In this document: piece by piece, positions 7,682 to 15,870 of the stretch
Layout of the letters: each line of letters begins with the position of its first letter
Numbering within the stretch: position 1 is the stretch's first letter
DNA from: Deltaproteobacteria bacterium HGW-Deltaproteobacteria-15
Lineage (GTDB): Bacteria > Desulfobacterota > DSM-4660 > Desulfatiglandales > HGW-15
Length of the DNA stretch: 64,000 nt
Assembly: GCA_002840535.1 (NCBI GenBank)
Contig: PHBH01000021.1
Coordinates: 1 to 64,000, forward strand
Reading direction: 5' to 3'
The notes under the pieces: generated by a model
Told to the model about the DNA's origin: nothing
Database searches by the model: none
The model's input: only the letters and a program-made list of their open reading frames with translations
Translations under genes and position numbers: made by a program

Positions 7682-9751
7682 TTACGCCAGCTTTTCAACC
7701 GCAGCGGGAATTACCTTGAGGGACGGCATTCTGGCAATCGGATCGAACGGCACGGTGCTCATCAGGATATTCACGTTCGGCTCATCGAAGTGAATGGGCA
7801 CGAAGAGATACCCTGCAGGAACTTCCTCCGTCACCGACAGCCTGGTGACGATTGCGCCATAGGGGCTCACCACCCGCACCGGCTGCCCCGTGGTGAGATT
7901 GTTCTCTTTCGCATTCTGCGGATGCATCTGCACAAAGGACTCGGATGCCAACCTGAGGAGTTTTGGAGAGCGCCGCGACATCTCTCCGGTGTTGTAGTGC
8001 GCGAGAAGCCTTCCTGTAATCAGGACATAAGGATACGCACTCGTGGATTCCATCAGGCTTTTTGGAAGCTGGGGAATCCTGAACCTCGCCCTTCTGTCCC
8101 GGAAAGCAAACCCGTCTTCGTACAACCGGAGCGTGCCTGAATGGTTCTGATCAAAGCAGGGCCAGAGGATTCCAGGCTCTTGCCGAAGACGGCTGTAAGT
8201 AACCCCTGAAAAGATAGGGGCGGTCCTTCGCACTTCCTCCCAGATCATCTCCGTATTGCGGTAATTCCAGTTTATCCCCATGGCCCTGGCCATGTCCTGC
8301 AGAATTTGCCAGTCCGGCCTCGCCTCGCCTGGCGGAGCAAGTCCTCCGCTCGTGTACTGTATTCGCCTGAATGCGTTCGTGAAGGTGCCTTCCTTTTCCC
8401 CGACGACCGCAGCAGGAAACAGGATATGAGCTCGCCTCGCGGTCTTCGTCATAAAGGCATCGTGCACGACAAGAAAATCCAGCTTCTGGAGCATCCAGTC
8501 CACAAAGCTGGCGTGTGGTTCGGAGATGGCCGGATTTGCCCCTGCCACATAGAGTGCCCTGATTTTTCCCGAAGCGATCTCATTGATCATCTCCGATGCG
8601 GACAAACCCGGACTGGATGAAAGAACCGAATCCCAGATGGCGCCGGTGTGGAGCCGGGAAGCCTCGTCTTCCACGAGCATGTGACCCGGCAGGTGGTGCG
8701 GCAGCGCCCCCATATCGCCGGCCCCCTGTACGTTGTTCTGTCCCCTCAGGGGGGAGAGCCCGCATCCCGGCTTGCCTACGTTGCCGGTGAGCAGGGCGAG
8801 GTTGACCAGGGCGGAAACGCTGTCGGTCCCATGGGCGTGCTGCGTGAGCCCCATTCCCCAGATGAAGATGGTGTTCTTCCCGTGAATCAGTTCGGCCGCT
8901 TTCTCAAGTTGTTCGCAGGGTACTCCCGAACGTTCGCATGCCAGCCGGACATCCAGGTTACGCATGGATCTGAGCACCGCATCGCAGCCGATGGTGTTGC
9001 GGCTGCAGAACTCGGAGTCGTTCCATCCCCTGAAGAGAATGATCGCTGCGAGGGCCTGGATCCAGAAGATGTCGGTACCGGGTTTCGGCTTGATGTGCAT
9101 CTCTGCAAAACGAACCAGATCCGTGCTCCTCGGGTCGGCTACCACGAGATGAATGAGCCGCTTGCCGGCATGTTTCCTCAACCGCATCCAACTGGTCGGA
9201 TGGGTGGCATTGGTGTGGGCGCCTATGACAAAAACCGTATCCGTCTCATCAAAGTCCGCGAAAGCGATGGTGACAGCGCCGAAGCCCAGTTGCCTGTCCA
9301 TGGCCGCCTCCGAGGGGCCGTGGCAAAGTCTGGCGCAATTATCCACATGGTTGTTGCCTATGACGGTGCGCTGGAATTTCTGGCAGAGAAAGGCTTCCTC
9401 ATTGAGAATTTTTCCACCGCAAAGCATTGCCACGCTGTCGGGGCCGTGCCGCCGGATAATTTCCTTCAATTGGCGGGCTGCAAGCTGCAGAGCCTCTTCC
9501 CAACTCGCCCTTCGCATCCCGCCTCCATCCTGAATATGCGGGTAAAGAAGCCTCTCGCTGCTCGTGACAAATTCGTGAAGGGAAAACCCCTTGACGCAAA
9601 GGTATTTGTCATTCACCTCCTTGTTTCTGCCCGAGGCTCTGCTCTTTACCGGGTTTCCCTTTTCATCCAACGTAAATTCGAGATTGCACCCGACCCCGCA
9701 ATAGGAACAAACCACAGGAATTTTGTTGGGAACAACTTTCGGTTCCGTCAT
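7682..9751 (-). CDS. fdhA: Formate dehydrogenase alpha subunit-like molybdopterin oxidoreductase
   Basis: A 689-residue member of the DMSO-reductase superfamily, most like formate dehydrogenases (formate to CO2 with two electrons). An N-terminal [4Fe-4S] site uses Cys15, Cys18, Cys22 and Cys52. The catalytic motif is CHGPS at Cys143-His144: cysteine replaces the selenocysteine of E. coli FdhF, the codon being TGC. The C-terminal molybdopterin dinucleotide domain ends near residue 680. ATG 9751 follows GGAGGTGAA; an upstream frame adds 11 residues without a ribosome site. No beta/gamma subunit is adjacent, so the electron acceptor is not evident; a ferredoxin gene lies 5 kb away. Arsenate or polysulfide reductase activity is less likely given the Cys-His pair. 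Confidence 0.85.
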   Translation of the reverse strand: MTEPKVVPNKIPVVCSYCGVGCNLEFTLDEKGNPVKSRASGRNKEVNDKYLCVKGFSLHEFVTSSERLLYPHIQDGGGMRRASWEEALQLAARQLKEIIRRHGPDSVAMLCGGKILNEEAFLCQKFQRTVIGNNHVDNCARLCHGPSEAAMDRQLGFGAVTIAFADFDETDTVFVIGAHTNATHPTSWMRLRKHAGKRLIHLVVADPRSTDLVRFAEMHIKPKPGTDIFWIQALAAIILFRGWNDSEFCSRNTIGCDAVLRSMRNLDVRLACERSGVPCEQLEKAAELIHGKNTIFIWGMGLTQHAHGTDSVSALVNLALLTGNVGKPGCGLSPLRGQNNVQGAGDMGALPHHLPGHMLVEDEASRLHTGAIWDSVLSSSPGLSASEMINEIASGKIRALYVAGANPAISEPHASFVDWMLQKLDFLVVHDAFMTKTARRAHILFPAAVVGEKEGTFTNAFRRIQYTSGGLAPPGEARPDWQILQDMARAMGINWNYRNTEMIWEEVRRTAPIFSGVTYSRLRQEPGILWPCFDQNHSGTLRLYEDGFAFRDRRARFRIPQLPKSLMESTSAYPYVLITGRLLAHYNTGEMSRRSPKLLRLASESFVQMHPQNAKENNLTTGQPVRVVSPYGAIVTRLSVTEEVPAGYLFVPIHFDEPNVNILMSTVPFDPIARMPSLKVIPAAVEKLA

Positions 9752-9956
9752 TTCACCTCCGCCGAAACATCGTACAAGGTACATCTATGATTAATAATCA
9801 CTCAAGTGGCATTTAAAAGGTATCCTGTATTCTAGGGTTGACTTATGCTCATTGGCCTTATTAAATGATCCGATGAGGTTTTGGTCCGCAACTCTACAGG
9901 TATTGGTATTGCAAGGATTTTCTGACGATAAGCTTCCTTGAAAATTGAACTTATTC

Positions 9957-9986
9957 TTGACATAGTATGCGGCCTTTTCCTATTCT
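9957..9986 (+). promoter_or_regulatory. Candidate sigma70-type promoter for the kai cluster
   Basis: TTGACA (9957-9962) and TATTCT (9981-9986) are separated by 18 bases on the strand of kaiC, which would give a leader of about 225 bases. The remainder of the divergent gap 9752-10217 shows only a short TGATT-AAT-AATCA inverted repeat near 9789 beside the fdhA start. I see no gene in it. Confidence 0.45.
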
Positions 9987-10217
9987 GCCCGCTGTGCCTG
10001 CCTCTGTGAAATGTAGTGAGCGAGATCGCTCTCCCGCGGCTAACCGCCCCGTCAAGCATGATTTTCCAGACAGGATGCCGGTTTCGGGACCGCATTGATG
10101 CTTCTTAGGTTGTCCTCATTTAAAGTGATGAATTTTTTGCGTTGATGTCAGCCGGACTCATCGTCCGGATCGGGGATACGGGTAATCTTCCGGGCTCTGA
10201 TCGAAAGGAGAGTGAGG

Positions 10218-11927
10218 ATGGTAGCCAGAGAGAAAAGAAATCAAAACAATTTGATTGCGGGACTGGATAAAGCTCCAACCGGAATAAATGGTCTGGATGA
10301 GATTACCTGCGGCGGGTTGCCCAAGGGAAGAACGACATTGATCGCCGGGGGCGCGGGCTCCGGCAAGACCATCTTTGCAATGGAATTCCTGCTTCGGGGC
10401 GCCGTTCAGTACAACGAGCCCGGCGTCTTTGTCGCGTTTGAAGAAAACCCCCATGAGCTTGCGGAGAATTTCGCATCCATGGGGTATGATCTGGATGATC
10501 TCATTAAGAGGAAGAAGATCGCCATCGAGCATATTGCCATAGAAAGGAGCCAGATCGAAGAGACCGGAGAGTACGATCTGGAGGCCCTGTTTATCAGGCT
10601 CGCGTACGCTGCTCAGTCCATTGGCGCAAAAAGAATGGTATTGGACACAATAGAAGTGCTCTTTTCGGGGTTGAAAAACACCGCCGTGCTCAGAGCCGAG
10701 CTCCGAAGACTATTTCGATGGGTGAAGAACAAAGATCTCACCGGCGTGGTCACGGGTGAAAGAGGAGACCACTCCCTTACCCGTCATGGGCTCGAGGAAT
10801 ATGTGGCGGATTGCGTGATTCTCCTCGACCATCGTGTAATCGATCAGATCTCGACCCGGAGGCTTCGTGTCCTGAAATACCGCGGCACAACCCACGGCAC
10901 GGATGAGTTTCCCTTCATCATCGATGAAAACGGAATTTCTGTCCTGCCCATCACTTCCGTGGGTCTGGACCACGAGGTAAGCACCGAGCGGGTTTCCTCG
11001 GGAATTCGTCGCCTCGACAATATGCTCGGAGGAGAGGGTTTTTACAGGGGCAGCAGCATTCTGGTATCCGGCACTGCGGGAACCGGCAAATCGAGCATCG
11101 CAGCAAATTTCACGTTGGCAGCCTGCAACCGGGGAGAACGATGCGTCTATTTTGCCTTTGAAGAATCCGCTTCTCAAATTATCCGCAACATGCGCTCAAT
11201 CAATATCAATCTTGCGCCATTCGTCAAGAAAGGCCTCCTGCGGTTTTCCTCCTCACGACCGTCTTCCCATGGTCTGGAGACGCACCTTGCCTTGGTCCAC
11301 AAGCTGATCGAAGAACACAATCCCACTGCGGCCATTTTCGACCCGATCAGCAATTTCATTTCACTTGGCAACAGGGGAGAGATCAAGTCCATGTTGACGA
11401 GATTGGTCGATTACCTGAAAGCTCGCCGGATAACCGCGCTGTTTACCAATCTGACCCATGGAGGCGAAGCCCTGGAGAGTACCGACAACGCGGTTTCCTC
11501 AATCATGGACACCTGGCTGCTGCTAAGGGACATCGAATCCGGAGGAGAGCGAACCCGGGGGATTTATGTGCTCAAATCCCGCGGCATGGGTCATTCCAAT
11601 CAGATTCGCGAGTTTATCATTTCGGAAAAGGGGATCGATCTCCTGGATGTGTACACCGGACCGGAGGGAGTGCTCACGGGGAGCGCGAGGATCAGCCTGG
11701 AGGCCAGGGAAAAGGCGGATGCCTTGCTTCGGGAGCAGGAAATTGAGCGCAAGAGGAACCAGCTGGAAATGAAGAGGCAGGAGATGGAGGCCTCCATCAA
11801 GATCATGAAAGCAAGATTTGAAACTGAAAGGGCGGAGCTGGAGCAGGCGATCGAGCAGGAGAAAGCCGCCCAGAGAAAGCTCACGGACGACCGCATGAAG
11901 ATGGCCAGGGTAAGGAAGGCGGATTGA
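10218..11927 (+). CDS. kaiC: KaiC-like double RecA-domain ATPase
   Basis: A 569-residue KaiC homologue with two RecA-type domains. The first has Walker A GGAGSGKT (44-51) and the FEE pair Glu75-Glu76. The second has GTAGTGKS (285-292) and Glu315-Glu316. At the place of the cyanobacterial Ser431-Thr432 phosphosites it has Ser427-Ser428, followed by IMDT with Thr432, so autophosphorylation is plausible. After about residue 495 a charged coiled-coil extension runs to the end and replaces the normal KaiC tail. ATG 10218 has AAGGAG seven bases upstream; a GTG six bases earlier is too close to that site. It heads a kaiC-kaiB-kaiB-kinase-regulator operon. Without KaiA it is more likely a timer or stress module than a full circadian clock. 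Confidence 0.92.
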   Translation: MVAREKRNQNNLIAGLDKAPTGINGLDEITCGGLPKGRTTLIAGGAGSGKTIFAMEFLLRGAVQYNEPGVFVAFEENPHELAENFASMGYDLDDLIKRKKIAIEHIAIERSQIEETGEYDLEALFIRLAYAAQSIGAKRMVLDTIEVLFSGLKNTAVLRAELRRLFRWVKNKDLTGVVTGERGDHSLTRHGLEEYVADCVILLDHRVIDQISTRRLRVLKYRGTTHGTDEFPFIIDENGISVLPITSVGLDHEVSTERVSSGIRRLDNMLGGEGFYRGSSILVSGTAGTGKSSIAANFTLAACNRGERCVYFAFEESASQIIRNMRSININLAPFVKKGLLRFSSSRPSSHGLETHLALVHKLIEEHNPTAAIFDPISNFISLGNRGEIKSMLTRLVDYLKARRITALFTNLTHGGEALESTDNAVSSIMDTWLLLRDIESGGERTRGIYVLKSRGMGHSNQIREFIISEKGIDLLDVYTGPEGVLTGSARISLEAREKADALLREQEIERKRNQLEMKRQEMEASIKIMKARFETERAELEQAIEQEKAAQRKLTDDRMKMARVRKAD

Positions 11928-11962
11928 TCCGACAGGCTTCATCAGGGACAGAAAGGGGGGAT

Positions 11963-12352
11963 ATGATGAAGACGGGCGCAGTACCCGGATCCACTGCAAA
12001 GGCGAAAAAGCCGGCCGCAGCATCCAAGAGCGCAGCAGCCAAAAAGAGTGCGAAAAAACCGGGCAGGAAAGATGATGCCCAATTTTTCGAATTGAGGCTG
12101 TACGTGGCCGGCCAGACCCCAAAATCCATCACGGCTTTTGCCAATTTGAAAAAGATTTGTGAAGAGCACCTTCAGGGCAAGTACCGCATAGAGGTGATCG
12201 ATCTTGTGGAAAACCCCAAACTTGCTGCGGGCGACCAGATATTGGCCATCCCGACCCTGGTGAGAAAGCTTCCCGAACCGGTCAGGAAGATCATCGGCGA
12301 TCTTTCCAATACGGAACGCGTTCTCGTCGGGCTCGATATTCTCCCTCTCTGA
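11963..12352 (+). CDS. kaiB: KaiB-like protein with Lys/Ala-rich N-terminal extension
   Basis: A 129-residue protein. Residues about 39-129 form a KaiB thioredoxin-like domain: [12 protein letters not shown], then VIDLVENP, then IPTLVRKLP and ERVLVGLDI. KaiB binds phosphorylated KaiC and changes fold to do so. The first 38 residues are a low-complexity Ala/Lys/Ser stretch not found in canonical KaiB of about 100 residues. Two adjacent ATGs (11963 and 11966) follow AAAGGGGGG; the second has better spacing. It begins about 35 bases after kaiC. Confidence 0.88.
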   Translation: MMKTGAVPGSTAKAKKPAAASKSAAAKKSAKKPGRKDDAQFFELRLYVAGQTPKSITAFANLKKICEEHLQGKYRIEVIDLVENPKLAAGDQILAIPTLVRKLPEPVRKIIGDLSNTERVLVGLDILPL

Positions 12353-12413
12353 TTTTCTGTATTCTGGAAGAAAATCGGAGGAGAGTTCACCCGGAAACCT
12401 AAGAGGATATGAA

Positions 12414-12755
12414 ATGCCAAAACGAAAGCCCAGAAACGTAGCCGCAGAATTTGAAAAGGCCGTTGCGAAGAAAACGAAAGAGAGGGCGGTACTCAGGCTC
12501 TATGTGACCGGCACAACTCCCCGGAGCATCAGAGCCATCGAGAACATCAGGAAAATCTGTGAAGAGAACATTCCCGACAACTACGATCTGGAAGTCATCG
12601 ATGTGTATCAGCAGCCATCCCTGTTGAAAGGAGAGCAGATCGTGGCGGTCCCGACGCTCATCAGGAAACTGCCTTTGCCCATTAGAAAGTTCATCGGGGA
12701 TCTTTCCGACTCCGAGAAGGTTCTTCTTGGATTGGATTTGAAGAAGAAGGGGTGA
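12414..12755 (+). CDS. kaiB: KaiB-like protein, second copy
   Basis: A 113-residue KaiB paralogue lacking the low-complexity extension of its neighbour. The core runs LRLYVTGTTPRS, VIDVYQQPS, VPTLIRKLP and SEKVLLGLDL. The first about 25 residues are basic. AGAGG lies seven bases before the ATG. Two tandem KaiB genes behind one kaiC imply either different KaiC states bound by each, or one KaiB acting on the downstream kinase. Confidence 0.9.
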   Translation: MPKRKPRNVAAEFEKAVAKKTKERAVLRLYVTGTTPRSIRAIENIRKICEENIPDNYDLEVIDVYQQPSLLKGEQIVAVPTLIRKLPLPIRKFIGDLSDSEKVLLGLDLKKKG

Positions 12756-12765
12756 AGGTGCACCA

Positions 12766-13998
12766 ATGAAGGATGTAAGCCGGAAAGATTTGCTCGCTGA
12801 CGAACTGCGCATCCAACTCGAAGAAGCCGAGGAAACCCTTCTCGCCATACGCAAAGGCGAAGTGGACGCATTGGTTGTTTCAGGGACCGATGGAGAAAAA
12901 ATCTACACCCTTCAGAATGCGGATCAGCCTTACAGGGTCTTTGTCGAAGCGATGAACGAAGGGGCGGTGACCCTCACGGCAGAAGGCACCATCTTTTACT
13001 GCAACAAACGTTTTTCCGAGATCGTCCGGTCCACCCATCAAAAGGTTGTCGGCTCTTCGCTGCAAGACTGGGTATGTCCCGAGGACAGGGCACTGGTCGC
13101 CGAGATCCTCGAGCGGGGAAAAGGAAATGAAGGGAGAGGGGAGGTCCGGTTGAGAACGGCGTCGGGAGCAGAGGTGCCCGCACTTGTTTCCATCAGTCCG
13201 CTCAATCTGGACAGCGTCGTTGTGGCGTGCGCCGTGGTCACGGATACCACCGAGAAGAAGGCTGCTGAGGCAAAGATCAGGGAGTATGTAGATAAACTGG
13301 AGGTCAGCAACAGGGAACTGGAGAACTTCGCCTTCGTTGCCTCGCATGATCTCCAGGAACCCCTCAGGAAAATTCAGGTATTGTCGGACCTGTTCGCAAT
13401 AGAGGGAAAGAGCGATAAAGAACGGATGGATTACGCCGGCCGTATGCAGCGGACAGCTTCGCGAATGTCGCTTCTTCTCAAGTCCCTGCTGGCGTATTCC
13501 CGTTTGTCGACAACGGGTCAACCTGTTGCGCCGGTAAATCTCAACGAGGCTGCAAAAGAGGCTGTTAGCAATCTCGAAGTGCGACTGCAGGAGGTAGGCG
13601 GCGAGGTGGATATCCTGGATTTGCCTGTGGTGGAAGGGGACAAGCTTCAGATGACCCAGTTGTTCCAGAACCTCATCGGCAACTCCATGAAATTCTATTG
13701 CAAAAACATTCCGCCAAAAGTTAAGATCTATTCCCGTCTGCTGGAGACCCCTGGATCGGGAGACAGGCAATTCGGGATCTTTGTCGAAGACAACGGGAGC
13801 GGTTTTGATGAGAAGTATCTGGACCGCATCTTTATGCCTTTTGAAAGGCTGGTCGGGAACACTCAGTGCGAAGGCGCGGGAATGGGCCTGGCGATCTGCA
13901 AGAAGATTGTCGAACGACACGGGGGCACGATCACGGCCAGGAGCAGACTCGGGACGGGCGCCACTTTTATCATCAAATTGCCGGAGAAACAGAAGTAA
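12766..13998 (+). CDS. PAS-domain sensor histidine kinase of the kai cluster
   Basis: A 410-residue soluble kinase. A short N-terminal helix (1-50) precedes one PAS domain (about 55-165). Then come the dimerisation/phosphoacceptor domain with His194 in the H-box FVASHDLQEPLRK and a HATPase domain with N-box NLIGNSMKF, G1 EDNGSGFD and G2 GAGMGLAI. No membrane segments. It starts 10 bases after kaiB2 and its stop lies two bases before the next regulator gene, so kinase and regulator are certainly a pair. It is a candidate output or input kinase for the Kai proteins. Its transmitter half closely resembles that of the membrane kinase at 38724-41153. Confidence 0.9.
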   Translation: MKDVSRKDLLADELRIQLEEAEETLLAIRKGEVDALVVSGTDGEKIYTLQNADQPYRVFVEAMNEGAVTLTAEGTIFYCNKRFSEIVRSTHQKVVGSSLQDWVCPEDRALVAEILERGKGNEGRGEVRLRTASGAEVPALVSISPLNLDSVVVACAVVTDTTEKKAAEAKIREYVDKLEVSNRELENFAFVASHDLQEPLRKIQVLSDLFAIEGKSDKERMDYAGRMQRTASRMSLLLKSLLAYSRLSTTGQPVAPVNLNEAAKEAVSNLEVRLQEVGGEVDILDLPVVEGDKLQMTQLFQNLIGNSMKFYCKNIPPKVKIYSRLLETPGSGDRQFGIFVEDNGSGFDEKYLDRIFMPFERLVGNTQCEGAGMGLAICKKIVERHGGTITARSRLGTGATFIIKLPEKQK

Positions 13999-14000
13999 CA

Positions 14001-14447
14001 ATGAGCAAACGATGCAACAACAAACTGCCTATCCTCATAGCGGAAGATGATTTCGACGATCGTTTGCTGCTGGAGGAAGCTTTTTCGTCTTACAAGGATG
14101 TTTGCGAACTGTATTTCGTAAGAGACGGAGAAGAACTGATGGAGTACCTGCACCGGAGAGGACGGTATTCCGACCCCAATACTTCTCCGGTTCCGGGTTT
14201 GATACTCCTGGATCTGAATATGCCGAAAAAGGACGGGCGCCAGGCCCTTTCAGAGATAAAAGACGATCCTGCGCTGAAAGGAATCCCGCTGGTCGTCTGG
14301 ACAACTTCCGCCCTGGAGGAAGACAAACTTCGCTGTCTCGGAGCAGGCGCGGATGGTTATGTTACAAAACCGAGCAGCTTTCACGAGCTGAACGAAGCCA
14401 TAAAAACACTGTACATGGATTGGCTCCGGGTCACTGCCTGCCAATAA
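14001..14447 (+). CDS. Single-domain response regulator (Rcp1-like)
   Basis: A 148-residue receiver domain with no output domain. The acidic pair is Asp16-Asp17, the phosphoacceptor Asp71 (LILLDLNMP), then Thr in VVWTTS and Lys in VTKPSS. The long loop before the Asp (GRYSDPNTSPVPG) is typical of Rcp1-type regulators paired with PAS or phytochrome kinases. It begins two bases after the kinase stop. A longer upstream frame overlapping the kinase has no ribosome site and no homology to receivers. Output is probably protein-protein, possibly onto KaiC/KaiB, but that is inference. Confidence 0.92.
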   Translation: MSKRCNNKLPILIAEDDFDDRLLLEEAFSSYKDVCELYFVRDGEELMEYLHRRGRYSDPNTSPVPGLILLDLNMPKKDGRQALSEIKDDPALKGIPLVVWTTSALEEDKLRCLGAGADGYVTKPSSFHELNEAIKTLYMDWLRVTACQ

Positions 14448-14454
14448 GGAAGAT

Positions 14455-14556
14455 GCAGGATCCGGGATTCAGGATGCATGATACAGGATTTTGTTCTGAA
14501 CCTTTTCGCGATCCCAAAGAACACTGCAGGAATGGGGGAGCGAAGCGAAACCCATC
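14455..14556. repeat. Degenerate intergenic repeats behind the kai cluster
   Basis: CAGGATCCGGGATTCAGGAT-like direct repeats (14457-14490) begin just after the regulator stop. They are followed by a variant of the GGGTAGAGCGAAGCGAAACC repeat at 14533-14556. No gene is supported. Confidence 0.6.
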
Positions 14557-14557
14557 G

Positions 14558-14586
14558 GGCGGCCAGGCAGGCCGCCTTTGTTTTTA
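14558..14586 (+). terminator. Intrinsic terminator of the kai operon
   Basis: GGCGGCC, loop AGGCA, GGCCGCC, then TTTGTTTTTA: a 7-bp all-GC stem with a U tract on the kai strand. It interrupts the repeat element and closes the kaiC-to-regulator unit. Confidence 0.85.
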
Positions 14587-14745
14587 GGGACCGCTACCCA
14601 TCGCTCATTATTGTCTTACCTCATCACGAGGTGCCCATCCCAGTGACACCTCTGACTGAGTATGAGGTCAACTGAGATCTTGTTTTACGGGGTTGACTGT
14701 CGTCCAAATGTGAATACAAGAAATGATGAATTGGAGGTGAACGAT

Positions 14746-14943
14746 ATGGCCAGGAGAGTGATTCTCGATAAAGAGGAATGTGTAGGGTGCCAGACATGCG
14801 TGGAGCTGTGTCCGGAGGTCTTTGCCTTCAATGAGGATGAGGAAAAGGCCGAGGTCATACTTCCGGAAGGGGGGCCGGAGGATTGTATAGAAGAAGCGAT
14901 CGGATCCTGTCCCGTGGAGTGCATCGACTGGGAAGAAGATTGA
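14746..14943 (+). CDS. Ferredoxin, single [4Fe-4S], Desulfovibrio type
   Basis: A 65-residue ferredoxin with the motif CVGCQTCVELCP near the N-terminus and CPVECI at the C-terminus. This resembles D. africanus/D. gigas ferredoxins that carry one [4Fe-4S] cluster. Acidic overall. GGAGGTGA stands six bases before ATG 14746; an open frame further upstream has no ribosome site. It could carry electrons for the pyruvate oxidoreductase, the formate dehydrogenase or the hydrogenase in this window. It is transcribed alone, convergent with the thioredoxin-like selenoprotein gene. Confidence 0.95.
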   Translation: MARRVILDKEECVGCQTCVELCPEVFAFNEDEEKAEVILPEGGPEDCIEEAIGSCPVECIDWEED

Positions 14944-14951
14944 TGCCTGCT

Positions 14952-15000
14952 CGTAATGCGTGATGGGATTGGACTTTGTCCTTGCCCATCGCGCATTACG
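14952..15000. terminator. 16-bp hairpin between convergent genes
   Basis: CGTAATGCGTGATGGG pairs with CCCATCGCGCATTACG (15 of 16 Watson-Crick, one wobble) around a 17-base loop. It sits between the convergent ferredoxin and thioredoxin-like genes. There is no U tract, so a bidirectional terminator role is only suggested by position. Confidence 0.5.
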
Positions 15001-15013
15001 TCTTTCAAGAGAC

Positions 15014-15586
15014 TCAGAGTACGCTCGATCGGATCGCCCATGTGCTTTCCGGGTGGAAGCGCTGCAGGGTTCTCCATCCGTCGATCAGTTGTTCTCCTTT
15101 GTGAGAAACCTTGTAGCGGGTGACCCCCAGATAGTAGAGCGCCTCCGGAGCGTATACGCTTCCCGGGTACTTGTCCCATACCGTTTGAAACAGTTCCTGC
15201 GCTTTTTGGAAACTCTTGTGGTGCAGGAAGTAATGGGCGTGCGCCGTCATGAGCATTGCAGAGTAGTCGGAGGGCGGCAGCCAGCCCTCGACATGGTAAA
15301 AGATGTTCCCGTCAGGATCCAGGATATTGATGTTGGGTGTCCATACAACGCGGAATCGCTCCACCAGCTCTTGCTGCTCGTCCACGTTGATCTGGACAGG
15401 AATGAAATATTGATTGATTGAGGCAGAGACGCAGAAGTCGGGGTACGTCACGGCACCCAGCTTGGCGCATCCCGCTCACCCGTCCTTGAAGAAATCCAGA
15501 AGGATTGGTTTGTTCTCCTCCCTGGCTCGCTTGAGCCCATCTTCATAGGAATTCATCCATTCGACCGTGGCTTTCTTGAACTCCAT
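15014..15586 (-). CDS. Thioredoxin-like protein with in-frame TGA, probable selenoprotein (UxxC)
   Basis: Reading TGA at 15476-15478 as selenocysteine gives one 190-residue protein. Residues 1-36 end in KPILLDFFKDG, then U37-A-G-C40, then AKLGAVTYP. In thioredoxin-fold homologues known to me this spot is CxxC, so the TGA falls exactly on the first redox cysteine. The fold continues through VVWTPNINILDPDG (cis-Pro region). A helical TPR-like C-terminal half (about 105-185, FLHHKSFQKAQELFQ, PEALYYLGVTRYK) follows. The ATG at 15586 has AGGAGG seven bases upstream, whereas the part after the TGA has no ribosome site. A stem-loop fitting a bacterial SECIS follows the TGA. The alternative, a nonsense pseudogene, is less likely because about 150 codons after the TGA stay intact. 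It lies downstream of the hydrogenase operon on the same strand. Confidence 0.82.
15441..15458 (-). promoter_or_regulatory. Candidate bacterial SECIS stem-loop
   Basis: Read on the minus strand, GGGTGC-CGTGAC-GTACCC forms a 6-bp stem (one G-U pair) and a 6-base apical loop whose second base is G. It begins 18 bases and its loop 24 bases after the TGA. That spacing lies within the range described for bacterial SECIS elements. It lies inside the coding sequence, as bacterial SECIS elements do. Confidence 0.6.
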
Positions 15587-15692
15587 AACGTTCCTCCTAT
15601 ACGTCAGATTTTTTTGCATCAAGCTTGATGCATCTGCAGGAATTCCATGGTGTGTACCTCCCGCTAAAGCGGCGACTGGACAAAATTCCTGG

Positions 15693-15712
15693 ATTCCCGT
15701 TTTCACGGGAAT
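15693..15712. repeat. dRS3-like 20-bp palindrome
   Basis: ATTCCCGTTTTCACGGGAAT, within CTGG...GACA flanks. It fits the pattern ATTCCC-N8-GGGAAT known from neisserial dRS3 elements. Related copies are at 17971-17990 and 42840-42859. It lies in the gap between hydA and the selenoprotein gene (15587-15870), which otherwise holds no gene. Confidence 0.8.
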
Positions 15713-15831
15713 GACAGAAAAAATGCCATGTCCAGAAACTGTCCGAGTCCGTCAACTCTCGTCCTTTGCACCACGGCTTTCCCTCCGGTTGAAACTTGTC
15801 GAGTGGCTACCCCTCCTGCATTTCTCTGCAC

Positions 15832-15869
15832 CTGAACACTGAACTCTGAACCCGGAACTCTGAACCCAG
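15832..15869. repeat. CTGAACACTGAAC-type tandem repeat
   Basis: Imperfect 8-9-base units (CTGAACACT, GAACTCTGAAC, CCCGGAACTC) run up to one base from the hydA stop codon. A related block is at 52311-52335. Confidence 0.65.
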
Positions 15870-15870
15870 C

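Noticed and set aside
7682..9751. Formate dehydrogenase as a selenoprotein
   Set aside because: The catalytic codon before His144 is TGC, and no in-frame TGA occurs.
8648..9790. 380-codon plus-strand frame opposite fdhA
   Set aside because: It is the antisense shadow of fdhA, with no ribosome site or family features.
9832..10095. 87-codon minus-strand frame in the fdhA/kaiC gap
   Set aside because: No ribosome site and no recognisable domain; the region is better explained as regulatory.
15014..15706. Thioredoxin-like gene as a nonsense pseudogene or two genes
   Set aside because: The TGA falls exactly on the first active-site cysteine position, the downstream part has no ribosome site, about 150 codons stay intact, and a SECIS-like stem follows. 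Pseudogene remains possible but less likely.
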